The translations under genes and the position numbers were made by a program. This document shows positions 17,101 through 24,947 of a DNA stretch of 35,989 nucleotides, in pieces. Position 1 is the stretch's first letter. Each line of letters opens with the position of its first letter. The notes under the pieces were generated by a model that was not told the DNA's origin, made no database searches, and saw only the letters and a list, made by a program, of their open reading frames with translations. Origin of the DNA: a virus; the IMG/VR virus record IMGVR_UViG_3300028393_000183, positions 1 through 35,989 of that record, one strand, 5' to 3'.

Positions 17101-18169
17101 CATAAAAAAAACTAGAAGAACCTGTAGTTTGACTAGCAAACAAATCCATTGTTGTTTTATCATACCCCTCAGTAATGCCAGCATACAATAATACATTACC
17201 ATTTGCTAATTCTCCTGCATTTGCTTTTTGAGGAACCCAATCTTGTAATTGACCTGTTTCTATTACATCTATTTGGATATAAATAGAATCATTGCGAAAT
17301 TTTAAATTATAAATATCGTTATCTAATATAGATAAACTACTTTTATCTAATGATTCTATTAAATACCAATCACTTGTTAAACCATTTGTTGTTTCTCTAA
17401 AGCAAACTTCAATTGCTTTAACATCAGGTCCGCCAGTTGAAAATAAAACTGCTATTCTTGCGTTATTTGTTGCAGTATTATCTGTAAGTGTAAGTGAAGG
17501 CTGTTGAGGTAAAGGAACTATACTTTTTGAACTCCATACAGATTTTTCATTATTATCATAAACATATCTATATGAAAATTGGAATAATTTATTTCTTAAA
17601 TTATTTACAGTTATTGTAGTATCATTTTCATAAGTAACTTTTGGAGGCATAACTGGAGGAGCTTTTGCTACTAGCAAATATTCTAATTTCCAATTTGAAC
17701 CATAAAGATTAACTACATTTAAACTTTTAGGAGGATTATAGCCATCATTAAAAAATAAAATATCACCTTCTAAATCTCTATAAAATATATTAACAGATAA
17801 AACTTTATATGATGGATTAAAATTTAAAATATCTATACCATTACTATCAGTTTTACTTTGCAAAACAATAGCTATCTCCTCTCTATTTAAATCATAATAA
17901 AGTATGGTATTATAACCATTACTATTCCATAAAAAATAATAAGCCCTGTTTCTAACTCTATCAGAATAAAATCCTATTACTTTATTTGTACCAGCAGGTG
18001 GAGAATATGATATTAAGGTATTCCCCAAAATATTTGAAACTACCTTATCTTGCCCAGCACCTTGTGCATCTTTAGTTACATTTAATGCATCAACATAGTC
18101 ATTATTACTAATTCTATAATTAGCATCATCTAAGTTGAGTTTTCCACTAAAGGGTGTATTTATTATCAT
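14129..18169 (-). CDS. Large tail stabilisation/muzzle-like protein
   Basis: A 1346-residue protein with N-terminus MIINTPFSGKLNLDDANYR, followed by ISNNDYVDALNV. This opening is characteristic of the large tail 'stabilisation' proteins of crAss-like and other Bacteroidota podoviruses, equivalent in position to the muzzle protein of phicrAss001. It is rich in Tyr, Asn and Thr and looks all-beta throughout, with no enzyme motif and no coiled coil. It lies 3 nt after the 258-residue connector gene, as expected for a protein that closes or extends the tail tube. The assignment is by family resemblance and order, not by an alignment I could run. Confidence 0.7.
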   Translation of the reverse strand: MIINTPFSGKLNLDDANYRISNNDYVDALNVTKDAQGAGQDKVVSNILGNTLISYSPPAGTNKVIGFYSDRVRNRAYYFLWNSNGYNTILYYDLNREEIAIVLQSKTDSNGIDILNFNPSYKVLSVNIFYRDLEGDILFFNDGYNPPKSLNVVNLYGSNWKLEYLLVAKAPPVMPPKVTYENDTTITVNNLRNKLFQFSYRYVYDNNEKSVWSSKSIVPLPQQPSLTLTDNTATNNARIAVLFSTGGPDVKAIEVCFRETTNGLTSDWYLIESLDKSSLSILDNDIYNLKFRNDSIYIQIDVIETGQLQDWVPQKANAGELANGNVLLYAGITEGYDKTTMDLFASQTTGSSSFFYDQAGLLLLATVDGIDNGTGTFMNIYLYGTGTNGLDNEVETLNNAAGGYYINSFASDGTDLSTSYSTSGITSSYLVSDILAGISAAMIVKGFTQISLVGNKLVMEYPDGFVLTSVGFKTFPLLDSDNTRFANVWDSGYQYAIQYFDAQGRTIGAQTSALGTINTPARVEGVTFPEINLSIFNIPPLYATYYQVLRSNNTTYNKRLCWVSESAFAGITNGVDNSRFIYIGIGNIATYNEAISSTQNVVSYNYTEGDRIRFYARYNVSNDINYLTNPPQYDYEIVGTVSSFEYNITLPSPPLDNNTYTANGNFLKIRYPNDDIGLNFDFPGTPDFQHYEILLYNYSTNADSTQRFFYEFGKEYGIGNPGTADRYHMGLLQTQSSIDPSGVPAIIPVTNGDLFYRLRTVPFSDNFTYSSGRFDIDTAGAYGNRSETFPINVTNTIDNTAYRIQTQPNAQAFLTAGFFPVWASTGYFFYNKSTLAEKIVSINGTFTMDSDGTSTFSVYAIICTNLSPFAAKYTISLLPIEINNIVQNTPTTFTINKRFSVPPTGKIWIVAQSTNDAIGANNIIIQPMDFDFQIVKDKTIGIIEQSFNDTFNLVTNSNGRPSVIDENARQTYFPTVIRFGQAYQSNTNINATNRFIYEDFDEYDRTFGDVLRLHVRDRYLKVFQQFKVGNVPILTQIVKDVTGNPLQANSNQLINKIQYYAGNYGIGDAATSLAWNNFADYFIDNYRGVVCRLSQNGIEPISIINKTNAFFVSKTASYRNDLNNGIPVSGGIYTGNPCIYGVFDANTNKYIIAMEEINRYESGGVTLKYHQDPYTISFAENENAFESFYSYFPEFMGEVNTTLFTFKNGQIWKHGTLPYCNFYGTQYNASITNVFNTNSMDKKTWISVMETGNTAWACPVIYTQMDTGGSTSIKQQSELLEADFVTLESEYQASFLKDSNSPGGLIEGDSLKGNYIVIKFEKASANSFVYLNSATTKYINSPLNNR

Positions 18170-18172
18170 GTA

Positions 18173-18949
18173 TTACGCCTTAACTGTCATTCTTTGTGAT
18201 ATTAAATTCCATTCATAAGCTTGGTCTAAATACATAGGTTTAAACTGTGCATTAGCCAATCTTCTTTGGTTAAAAAACTCTTGTTTTCTATCTCTTTTAT
18301 CTCCTAAGTTACCTTTTCTAGTACTTGGCATTGTTGCTATATCTCTCCATGCAAGCCAAGCTAATAAAGCTTCTCTAAAATGCAATGGAATCATAAACTT
18401 TTCTTCTGGATTTGGACTAGACAAATATTCAATCATAAGATAATCATAGTAAAATTGTTGATTTAACAATATTACACCATTAGAATCATCTATGTTAAAA
18501 GAACCTACAAATGGAGAACCACTAGGGTAACCATATATATTTGTAAAACCATAACCATCCCAATAATTATAAAATATTGGTGCATTATAAATTTGATTCC
18601 AATTTACTAAAGTTTGATCATTTGTAAGAGCTTGTCTATTTGGTAATTGGTCACCAAAAAATGTTAATTTTCTATCAAATTGCAAAGGTATAATTTGTCC
18701 TACTGCATTTAATACCCCTATTTTAGTATAACTGATGTAATCATTAGGTAATTGAACCGTATAATTTGTTGTATCAACAGGCAACTTTACAGACCTTATT
18801 TTGTAGAAAAAGTCTAATCCAAGCCTTTCCATACCTCTATATGCTATATTGTATAGTTTGGCATACTTATGTACGCTTTGCTCCGATTCATCAATGTAGT
18901 CATTGATAACTGAGTCTAATGTTATAAATTGTCTTTCTTGTGATGCCAT
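18173..18949 (-). CDS. Head-tail connector / tail ring protein
   Basis: A 258-residue protein starting MASQERQFITLDSVINDYID, with KYAKLYNIAYRGMERLGLD and then VKLPVDTTNYTVQLPNDYIS. A helical N-terminus followed by a beta domain with a 'LP-x-DY/F' turn recurs in connector proteins of the P22 gp4 / T7 gp11 type and in crAss-like ring proteins. The C-terminus is helical and basic (RKGNLGDKRDRKQEFFNQRR). It lies between the co-chaperonin and the muzzle-like gene. A ring under the portal is the likely role. Confidence 0.65.
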   Translation of the reverse strand: MASQERQFITLDSVINDYIDESEQSVHKYAKLYNIAYRGMERLGLDFFYKIRSVKLPVDTTNYTVQLPNDYISYTKIGVLNAVGQIIPLQFDRKLTFFGDQLPNRQALTNDQTLVNWNQIYNAPIFYNYWDGYGFTNIYGYPSGSPFVGSFNIDDSNGVILLNQQFYYDYLMIEYLSSPNPEEKFMIPLHFREALLAWLAWRDIATMPSTRKGNLGDKRDRKQEFFNQRRLANAQFKPMYLDQAYEWNLISQRMTVKA

Positions 18950-18951
18950 TT

Positions 18952-19224
18952 TTAATTATTTGAAACGTAAGATAAAATATCCATGTGACGTATTAAAAAA
19001 TGAGATTCCCCATTAATTACAAACTCTTCACCTGCTCCTTTTATATGAAAAATCATATCCCCTTTCTTTGCTTCCATTTCTACCTTTGCAGTGCCATTAC
19101 CAACTGCTACAACAACAGCTTTGCTACTTCTAGCCATAGCATATTGTGGGATATATAATCCTCCCTCAGTCATTGTATCTGGTTCACATGGTTTTACTAA
19201 AACGTAATCTCTAATTGGCTTCAT
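18952..19224 (-). CDS. GroES-type co-chaperonin (Cpn10)
   Basis: A 90-residue protein, the length of bacterial GroES. It reads MKPIRDYVLVKP at the start, has the mobile-loop motif EGGLYIP (residues 20-26, GroES: GGIVL), then VVVAVGNG (37-44) and KKGDMIF (53-59), and ends LIRHMDILSYV. All hallmarks of the family are in order. Family knowledge: GroES caps GroEL; phage versions such as T4 gp31 adapt the host chaperonin to fold the capsid protein. Here the gene sits inside the connector cluster, 2 nt before the 258-residue gene, so it would be made with the late proteins it probably helps fold. Confidence 0.88.
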   Translation of the reverse strand: MKPIRDYVLVKPCEPDTMTEGGLYIPQYAMARSSKAVVVAVGNGTAKVEMEAKKGDMIFHIKGAGEEFVINGESHFLIRHMDILSYVSNN

Positions 19225-19237
19225 ATTTATTTTTTAA

Positions 19238-19864
19238 TTATTGATCTACTCCATCATTGGCTGTATCAATAGGTCTTGATTTTTCAAAAGCTAATTGACC
19301 TTTAATATATTCTACTATTAATGGCATATAATCATCAGGGATTATCAATGTTGAAGTCAAATCTGATGAATCGCCACCACTAATCATTCTTAAAGTTGCT
19401 TTATAAGATGTCAAAGGTATAGAGCTTTTAGCATATATATGCTTTCCTTCAATCCAATAAAGAATTTTATTTTGTATTGGTCGCATATTGTCTATATAGG
19501 CAACTTGATTCATGCTTAAAGGTATTGCTGTCTGAGATGTTTTCTTGTCACCAACGAACTGTAAAGTGGCAACACCTTCATTTTTACCTAAAGCAAATGG
19601 AATCTGAGGTAATGGTACTGAATAAGTAACATTATCTACTTGTTCTGCTGATATATCTAAATTAGTATAAGTTGTATAAAAAGAATTATTAATATAGGCT
19701 ATTCCATCCATTTGAATGCTATCTGTATAATTTTTTTTAACAGCTAATCCAATTGCATCATTTAACCACTGATTAACCAAATTATATGTAATATTTGAGT
19801 CATCAGATGGCTGTCCGTTATATATTTGTCTTAATATTCTTTCTATTAATGCGTATCTAGTCAT
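19238..19864 (-). CDS. Head-tail connector / ring-like protein
   Basis: A 208-residue protein with a helical start (ALIERILRQIYNG, NQWLNDAIGLAVKKNY), a beta-rich centre and a C-terminal helix (PDDYMPLIVEYIKGQLAF). This plan matches the two other proteins of the cluster. The start overlaps the stop of the 236-residue gene in TAATG. A structural role at the portal or upper tail is inferred from order and fold pattern. Confidence 0.55.
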   Translation of the reverse strand: MTRYALIERILRQIYNGQPSDDSNITYNLVNQWLNDAIGLAVKKNYTDSIQMDGIAYINNSFYTTYTNLDISAEQVDNVTYSVPLPQIPFALGKNEGVATLQFVGDKKTSQTAIPLSMNQVAYIDNMRPIQNKILYWIEGKHIYAKSSIPLTSYKATLRMISGGDSSDLTSTLIIPDDYMPLIVEYIKGQLAFEKSRPIDTANDGVDQ

Positions 19865-20574
19865 TATTGTCCTGTTTGTGTTACTTGATTAGCATATTGC
19901 TCTACCATACCATCTTGTAAATTTAATCCAATTAATTTTAAAGCACGAGTGATAATTTCTAAAATATCAACATTGTACCAAACTGGTTGTTGACTTCCAG
20001 TAGTAGGAGTTACCCCTGCCCCTGTTTGAGTTGGAGCATAAACAGGTCTTCCACTTACTGTAGTGTAAGCCCATACAATATCTGGAGCTGACCTTACATA
20101 TGATACAATAGGATTACCAGATAAAGTAGCTATATTTTTAGGATAAAACTGAAATTGGTCCTTTTGTAATAAATATATTGGATTGCTAACAATAGGGTCT
20201 ATTTCGCTATTGTAATATGAGTATAAACTATCTTGTGGAACAAATCTAATTCTGTGTAAACCATCTGTTTCCCACATTGCATCTACTTGTAAAAAATTGG
20301 CTGGATATGCTGCTATTCCTGTGGTTGTATTTGGAGCCAATGTTGTTTGTAAAATCAAAGGTGTTAATCTTTGTCTAATATCTTCATTTTGGCTATAAGA
20401 AATACGAGCTTGTGGTCTACCATATTGATATTGTTGAAATTCTCCCAATAAATAATCTTGATATGAAACCTGTGCTTGATTTATAATCAAATTAAAATCC
20501 GATGGCGTTAAATAACCGTTTTGTGCCTTGTTAATTGCAAACTGGCAAATGCGGTACATATCATTAACATTCAT
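19864..20574 (-). CDS. Head-tail connector / ring-like protein, first gene of the tail operon
   Basis: A 236-residue protein starting MNVNDMYRICQFAINKAQNG. The pattern NGYLTPSDFNLIINQAQVSY, then YPANFLQVDAMW and FYPKN, then a C-terminal helix (DILEIITRALKLIGLNL) is shared with connector proteins of crAss-like phages as I remember them. It is the first gene after a terminator and a promoter box. A ring protein below the portal is the likely role; no enzymatic motif is seen. Confidence 0.55.
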   Translation of the reverse strand: MNVNDMYRICQFAINKAQNGYLTPSDFNLIINQAQVSYQDYLLGEFQQYQYGRPQARISYSQNEDIRQRLTPLILQTTLAPNTTTGIAAYPANFLQVDAMWETDGLHRIRFVPQDSLYSYYNSEIDPIVSNPIYLLQKDQFQFYPKNIATLSGNPIVSYVRSAPDIVWAYTTVSGRPVYAPTQTGAGVTPTTGSQQPVWYNVDILEIITRALKLIGLNLQDGMVEQYANQVTQTGQ

Positions 20575-20591
20575 GTATATAAGTTATACAA

Positions 20592-20599
20592 CAAATATA
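20592..20599 (-). promoter_or_regulatory. Promoter -7 box for the connector/tail operon
   Basis: TATATTTG on the minus strand, 18 nt before the ATG at 20574, fits the Bacteroidota TAnnTTTG box. No TTG lies at the usual distance upstream, so it may need an activator or be weak. It directly follows a terminator and thus begins a new transcription unit. Confidence 0.5.
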
Positions 20600-20611
20600 C
20601 GAAAAAGTAAC

Positions 20612-20644
20612 AAAAAAGCCCCGTAATTTTTAGGCTACAGGGCT
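20612..20644 (-). terminator. Rho-independent terminator after the 297-residue gene
   Basis: Arms AGCCC (20617-20621) and GGGCT (20640-20644) extend by GTA/TAC after one mismatch. On the minus strand the hairpin is followed by a six-T run (20612-20617). It separates the capsid genes from the connector/tail genes. Confidence 0.8.
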
Positions 20645-20667
20645 TCTTCTATTTAGAGGGGGAAAGA

Positions 20668-21561
20668 CTAGTTAATCTGTAGTTTTTTCAATTGACTTAA
20701 AAATTGTTTACTTTCATCATTAGGCATCATTGCATACTCTACCAAATAATCTTTTGGATGTGCAGTTCCCGGTATTTTACAAATAAAACCACCGTCCCCT
20801 GCCCAATATGCAGAACCTTGTCTGCTTAATAAATCAATCTTATTGTCTAAAATTGCTTTTTTAACTATAAATGCTACTTCAACTTCTTTGCTTCCTGCAC
20901 TTTGCATGAACTTATTAGGTTGAGCTTCAGCATATAATTCATAATCATTTCTTAAAGCTTCATCTGATTTAGGGAATCCTAATTCGTCAGTAAAGTTAAT
21001 ACCAAGATAATTTGAATGTTTTCTCATTTCCTCCGTACTTGCCATACTTGCGAACTTGATTGCTTCAACTTTTGCAATACGTTTTTTACGTTCAATTTCA
21101 GCTTGGCGAAGTGGATTCCATTGAAAAAATGTTAACTTTCTAGTACCTTTTTTATTAACATTATCAACATTAGCATTAGATTTTTCTAAAAATTCTATTG
21201 CTGCTGTATCCCAATCTGGTACTCTTAATATCCTTGCATCAAAAATTAGGGTTCTTCTATTTTTTTCAATAAAAGCTTTATCTAAGTGTTTTTGATCATC
21301 TATAGAAAGACTTGGAAAGCCATTTAAGAGCCTTATTCTTTCCATTCTTTTATTATCTGGGTTCCATACATCATCCACACATTCCATGTGGTATTTACCC
21401 TTTTTTGTTGTATCTGTTAACTTATAAACTTTATAAGTAACTCCGTTTTGAACCGAGCTAGACTGTGCTGCTTGAGATTCTTCATTTTGTCTAGTTTCTT
21501 TAATATTATCATTATCATATGAAAATACGTCAGATAGACCTGCTGCCTTTAACTTTGCCAT
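20668..21561 (-). CDS. Unknown protein following the major capsid gene
   Basis: A 297-residue protein beginning MAKLKAAGLSDVFSYDNDNI. It has a Gln/Ser-rich linker (residues about 25-40), a central mixed region (YHMECVDDVWNPDNKRMERI) and a helical, basic part (RQAEIERKKRIAKVEAIKF). I do not recognise a family. It is enclosed by two hairpin terminators, with the capsid gene upstream, so its amount is likely tuned separately from capsid protein. A minor capsid, packaging or internal head protein is possible. Confidence 0.5.
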   Translation of the reverse strand: MAKLKAAGLSDVFSYDNDNIKETRQNEESQAAQSSSVQNGVTYKVYKLTDTTKKGKYHMECVDDVWNPDNKRMERIRLLNGFPSLSIDDQKHLDKAFIEKNRRTLIFDARILRVPDWDTAAIEFLEKSNANVDNVNKKGTRKLTFFQWNPLRQAEIERKKRIAKVEAIKFASMASTEEMRKHSNYLGINFTDELGFPKSDEALRNDYELYAEAQPNKFMQSAGSKEVEVAFIVKKAILDNKIDLLSRQGSAYWAGDGGFICKIPGTAHPKDYLVEYAMMPNDESKQFLSQLKKLQIN

Positions 21562-21581
21562 AAATGGTTTTTAAATTTGTT

Positions 21582-21619
21582 AAAAATAGGTAGCGACAAT
21601 CAATTAAGTTGTCGCTACC
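21582..21619 (-). terminator. Strong hairpin terminator after the major capsid gene
   Basis: A perfect 11-bp stem, GGTAGCGACAA (21589-21599) and its complement (21609-21619), with a 9-nt loop. On the minus strand it is followed by TATTTTTAAC. Partial read-through would supply the 297-residue gene at a lower level. Confidence 0.85.
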
Positions 21620-21642
21620 CGTTTATTTTATGTATGAGCTAA

Positions 21643-23067
21643 TTAGTTAGCTTGTACAATGATGAATTGGTTTGCTGCACAAACACGAGTTGATCTGTAA
21701 GTGATCATCGCGATTTGATTAGTCATTGTTCCATCGGTAGGGTTTGGAGAACCACCACCAAATTGCCATACTCTGATACCATTACCAACTGTACCGCCTT
21801 TAGGTGGCTCTTGATACATGATAGTGATATTTTTGTAAGCTTGAGCAGTTCTTGCATCCTTAGTTTCACCCATTGGATAGATTAAACCAAAATTACGGAA
21901 GTAATCGTTTTGAGGAGTCAAACCGGTTGTTACTTCAGTGTTGAATTGGCTATATTTCTTAACATTCAACAAGTAACCATCGATATAGATTTCTTGGAAA
22001 CCATAAGAAACAGAAGCTTCTTTAGATTTTTCACCAGTTCCATAAACGAAAGCACCAGCTGGGTAAGCAGCAAAGATACCATCAGAGAAATCTTGTTTTT
22101 GGAATACGTCAGATAACCAAGCAGATTGCTTAGCACATCCGTTAACGTCCATAATACGAGTGATTTCATGTAACTTTTGGATATCCAAGTTACCCGGAGT
22201 GTAACCAACAGTTTCACCATCAGCAACTACTTTAGGGATAATACCCTGAGCACCTGCTGAGTTAGTCATACCGTTATCGTTATTTGTTTGCAAATTACCA
22301 CGCATTAATTTTGCTTCTACGTTGTTTTTGAAACGAACAAGAGTCTTATACATACCTTTGTAAGTAAACGCAGTCACACCATTAGCAGCCATATCCGCAG
22401 ATACAGGATACTCATAGTATGTTTCAGCCATTTGAGCTAAGTCAGTATTGCTCCAACCATCACGAATTTGAGTGATGTTGTTGTCATACTTTTGGTCCAA
22501 ATGAATTAATGGATTGATTTGAGTTGAAGCTTCACCAGCATCAGTGTCACCAGCGAATAATAAAACCTCACCAGCTAATAAAGAAGTGCTACCAGCAGAT
22601 CTAAATCCTTGACTAGCTAATAATGGTCCTACTACGAATGTAAATGCATATGGAGTAGTTGTATCAATTGATAAAATTTTACCTTCAATATTTGAAGAAG
22701 CTACACGCAATGTTTCACCAACTCTTAATGGAGATTGTGTACCACTGTTATAATAAGCTTCAGCGTTTAAAGTTAAAGTAATGTTAGTGTCAACTGGAGC
22801 TGAAACTGTGCCATTGTTAACAACAGCAACCATTAATTTACCTCTGTTCTCAAACCAGAAGAAATTTTGGTTTTTAACCTCTTCCATTCCAGCATGAGCA
22901 GCTAACCACCATGTGAAATCTTCATTACCATACTTTTCAGTATATTGCTTGTAATATTGAGGAGTTAATAATTGTAAGTCAACCATAAGTTGACGATTTT
23001 GCGACTGGAGGGATATTGCACCCGGTTGCAAAATGTTTGAAGTAGGTATACCCGGACCGCTTGCCAT
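21643..23067 (-). CDS. Major capsid protein
   Basis: A 474-residue protein starting MASGPGIPTSNILQPGAISL. It contains LQLLTPQYYKQYTEKYGNED, then FTWWLAAHAGMEEVKNQNFF, then WFENRGKLMV. I recognise these as features of the major capsid (HK97-fold) proteins of crAss-like and related podoviruses. It lies after the scaffold-like gene and before a strong terminator. Its DNA uses more GC-containing codons than its neighbours, which fits heavy expression. The HK97 fold is inferred from family, not directly visible. The co-chaperonin encoded downstream may assist its folding. Confidence 0.75.
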   Translation of the reverse strand: MASGPGIPTSNILQPGAISLQSQNRQLMVDLQLLTPQYYKQYTEKYGNEDFTWWLAAHAGMEEVKNQNFFWFENRGKLMVAVVNNGTVSAPVDTNITLTLNAEAYYNSGTQSPLRVGETLRVASSNIEGKILSIDTTTPYAFTFVVGPLLASQGFRSAGSTSLLAGEVLLFAGDTDAGEASTQINPLIHLDQKYDNNITQIRDGWSNTDLAQMAETYYEYPVSADMAANGVTAFTYKGMYKTLVRFKNNVEAKLMRGNLQTNNDNGMTNSAGAQGIIPKVVADGETVGYTPGNLDIQKLHEITRIMDVNGCAKQSAWLSDVFQKQDFSDGIFAAYPAGAFVYGTGEKSKEASVSYGFQEIYIDGYLLNVKKYSQFNTEVTTGLTPQNDYFRNFGLIYPMGETKDARTAQAYKNITIMYQEPPKGGTVGNGIRVWQFGGGSPNPTDGTMTNQIAMITYRSTRVCAANQFIIVQAN

Positions 23068-23114
23068 TTTGTTATATTTTTGTTTTTAGATGCTTTGCCA
23101 TTGCGAATAACAAG

Positions 23115-24260
23115 TTACGACCATACCGCTTTTTGAAGCTCTTCAAATGCAGAACCTGCACTTTGAATTGGTGTACCTTGTGGCGTTTGTTTATTCAAGG
23201 TTACATTTCCTGAATTTTTTATGTAAGCTAATTTGGCTTGTGCATATGCTTCATTTGCTGTTTTTCTTAATATTTTATCAAGATTTTCTAGCACATAAAG
23301 GTCTTGCATTGTTTGTCTTACATTTGGTTTCCCATCTTCATAAAACCAACGATTGCCAAACTTGTCTTCTACATCAAAATCAGAAAGTTGTGTTTTTAGA
23401 GCTATTCTTTCTTCATCGGAAATATTGAATGAAATTGGTATTTCGACATCCTCGTCTTTTACCATTAAATCAAATCCTTTGAAATTGTTATAGTCAGACT
23501 CTAAAGTTTTTTCATAGACAGATCTAGCTTTTTGCATCGATTCAAATTCCTCTTGACTCGCTGCTTCCATCTCTTCTTGTCCATAAATATCTGGTAACCT
23601 TAATTCACTTTTTAATTTTTCTAATTCTGGTCTAATCACTTTAGCCTCAATCATCATCTTTCTATCTACATAATCTACTTGAGATTGCCATGATTTAACC
23701 TTCCCAGCATAATCCTCATCGGATTCATCATATCCTTGTTCTGGTTTCAAAGGTACGAAATATTGGTCATAAAACAAAAGGTCAACATCTTCTTGAGTTA
23801 AATCCTTGTATTTATTCTGAATATTCGTTTTAATAATATCAACTGCTAAATCAGGAGTAAGTTCACTTGAAGTTAACTTTTCTAATCTTTTTTGCTGATT
23901 TAAAATGTCATAAACATCATCTGTTTTGCCTTCTTTAATAGCGTCAAATAATGTTTTACTTACGCCATCTTTAAATTCAAAACTTGTTTCAGTTGACTTT
24001 TCCTTAAATTTCTTAAATTCTTGTTCAGCCTCTTCTACACTATCATATCCAAATCTTTCTTTTATAAATTGATTTGAATCAAATGATGTAGTATTTTGTA
24101 CTGATTCTTGTACATTTTCTTGTACTTGTGGTTGCTGTACCTCTGTATTTTCTACATTCTGAGTAGGGATTTCTTCTACTTTAGGTACAAACGTTTCATC
24201 CGAAAACGGATTGAAATCCTGAGCAAGCTCTATTGGGGCTGCTGTGTTATTATCTGGCAT
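23115..24260 (-). CDS. Probable capsid scaffold protein
   Basis: A 381-residue, strongly acidic protein. It has a Gln/Val/Glu-rich, low-complexity N-terminus (residues about 25-65), then mainly charged helices, and a Gln/Ala/Gly-rich tail with helical end (SAGSAFEELQKAVWS). Position directly before the major capsid gene, acidity and coiled-coil-like composition are what scaffolds usually show. No protease motif (Ser-His) was identified. The role is inferred from order and composition. Confidence 0.55.
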   Translation of the reverse strand: MPDNNTAAPIELAQDFNPFSDETFVPKVEEIPTQNVENTEVQQPQVQENVQESVQNTTSFDSNQFIKERFGYDSVEEAEQEFKKFKEKSTETSFEFKDGVSKTLFDAIKEGKTDDVYDILNQQKRLEKLTSSELTPDLAVDIIKTNIQNKYKDLTQEDVDLLFYDQYFVPLKPEQGYDESDEDYAGKVKSWQSQVDYVDRKMMIEAKVIRPELEKLKSELRLPDIYGQEEMEAASQEEFESMQKARSVYEKTLESDYNNFKGFDLMVKDEDVEIPISFNISDEERIALKTQLSDFDVEDKFGNRWFYEDGKPNVRQTMQDLYVLENLDKILRKTANEAYAQAKLAYIKNSGNVTLNKQTPQGTPIQSAGSAFEELQKAVWS

Positions 24261-24285
24261 AAATGCTGATTTGGTTTCTATTTTT

Positions 24286-24936
24286 TTAATCTATACTAAC
24301 TACGCCTAATGGGCTAATTGTGCAAATATATGTTGCAGCCGATGGATTTGATAACAATCTAAATGCATACCAACTTCCGCTAAATGGAGTAGCACTATCA
24401 CCTAAAACTTGTTGTGTTAATCTACTATCACCAAAGAATGCTGTTACACTACCTTGTGTATTAGTATCAGCATAAACAACTCTTGTTCCTTGATTAATTC
24501 CATTATAAGCCGCTGCACTGCTATCATTAGGATAAGGCACTAATGATAATAAATATGCATAAGATAATGGACTATTTGTAGTTGCACCTTGTAATAATAA
24601 ATATTGTCCAATAATTCCAAATTCAACATTTGAATCTGTAGAAATAGATGTAGCATCCGCCTTAGTTGCTAAGTTAATACCTTTTACTATATCCCAATTC
24701 AATGGAACTTCTGGAGCTGGCAATAATTGACCACTAATTGCACCATTGTCATTTGTTGTAAAAAAAGATATTGCTTCTGAAGGTGTTACAAATTGAACAA
24801 CAGCAGAATCCCATCCAGATAAATCTTGGTAATAATAACCTAAAGAATTAAATGAACTAGTTGCATCAATTGTTTTACTAATTTTTGAGCTAAATTTTTG
24901 AAGTCTAATTAATAACTTACTTACTGAAGTTGCCAT
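24286..24936 (-). CDS. Unknown virion-associated protein between portal and scaffold
   Basis: A 216-residue protein with a short helical start (MATSVSKLLIRLQKFSSKIS) and a Ser/Thr/Ala-rich, beta-type body without charged clusters. I do not recognise a family. It begins 11 nt past the portal stop. A head decoration or head-fibre protein would fit its composition, but this is a guess from context. Confidence 0.45.
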   Translation of the reverse strand: MATSVSKLLIRLQKFSSKISKTIDATSSFNSLGYYYQDLSGWDSAVVQFVTPSEAISFFTTNDNGAISGQLLPAPEVPLNWDIVKGINLATKADATSISTDSNVEFGIIGQYLLLQGATTNSPLSYAYLLSLVPYPNDSSAAAYNGINQGTRVVYADTNTQGSVTAFFGDSRLTQQVLGDSATPFSGSWYAFRLLSNPSAATYICTISPLGVVSID

Positions 24937-24947
24937 TTTGTTTTATT

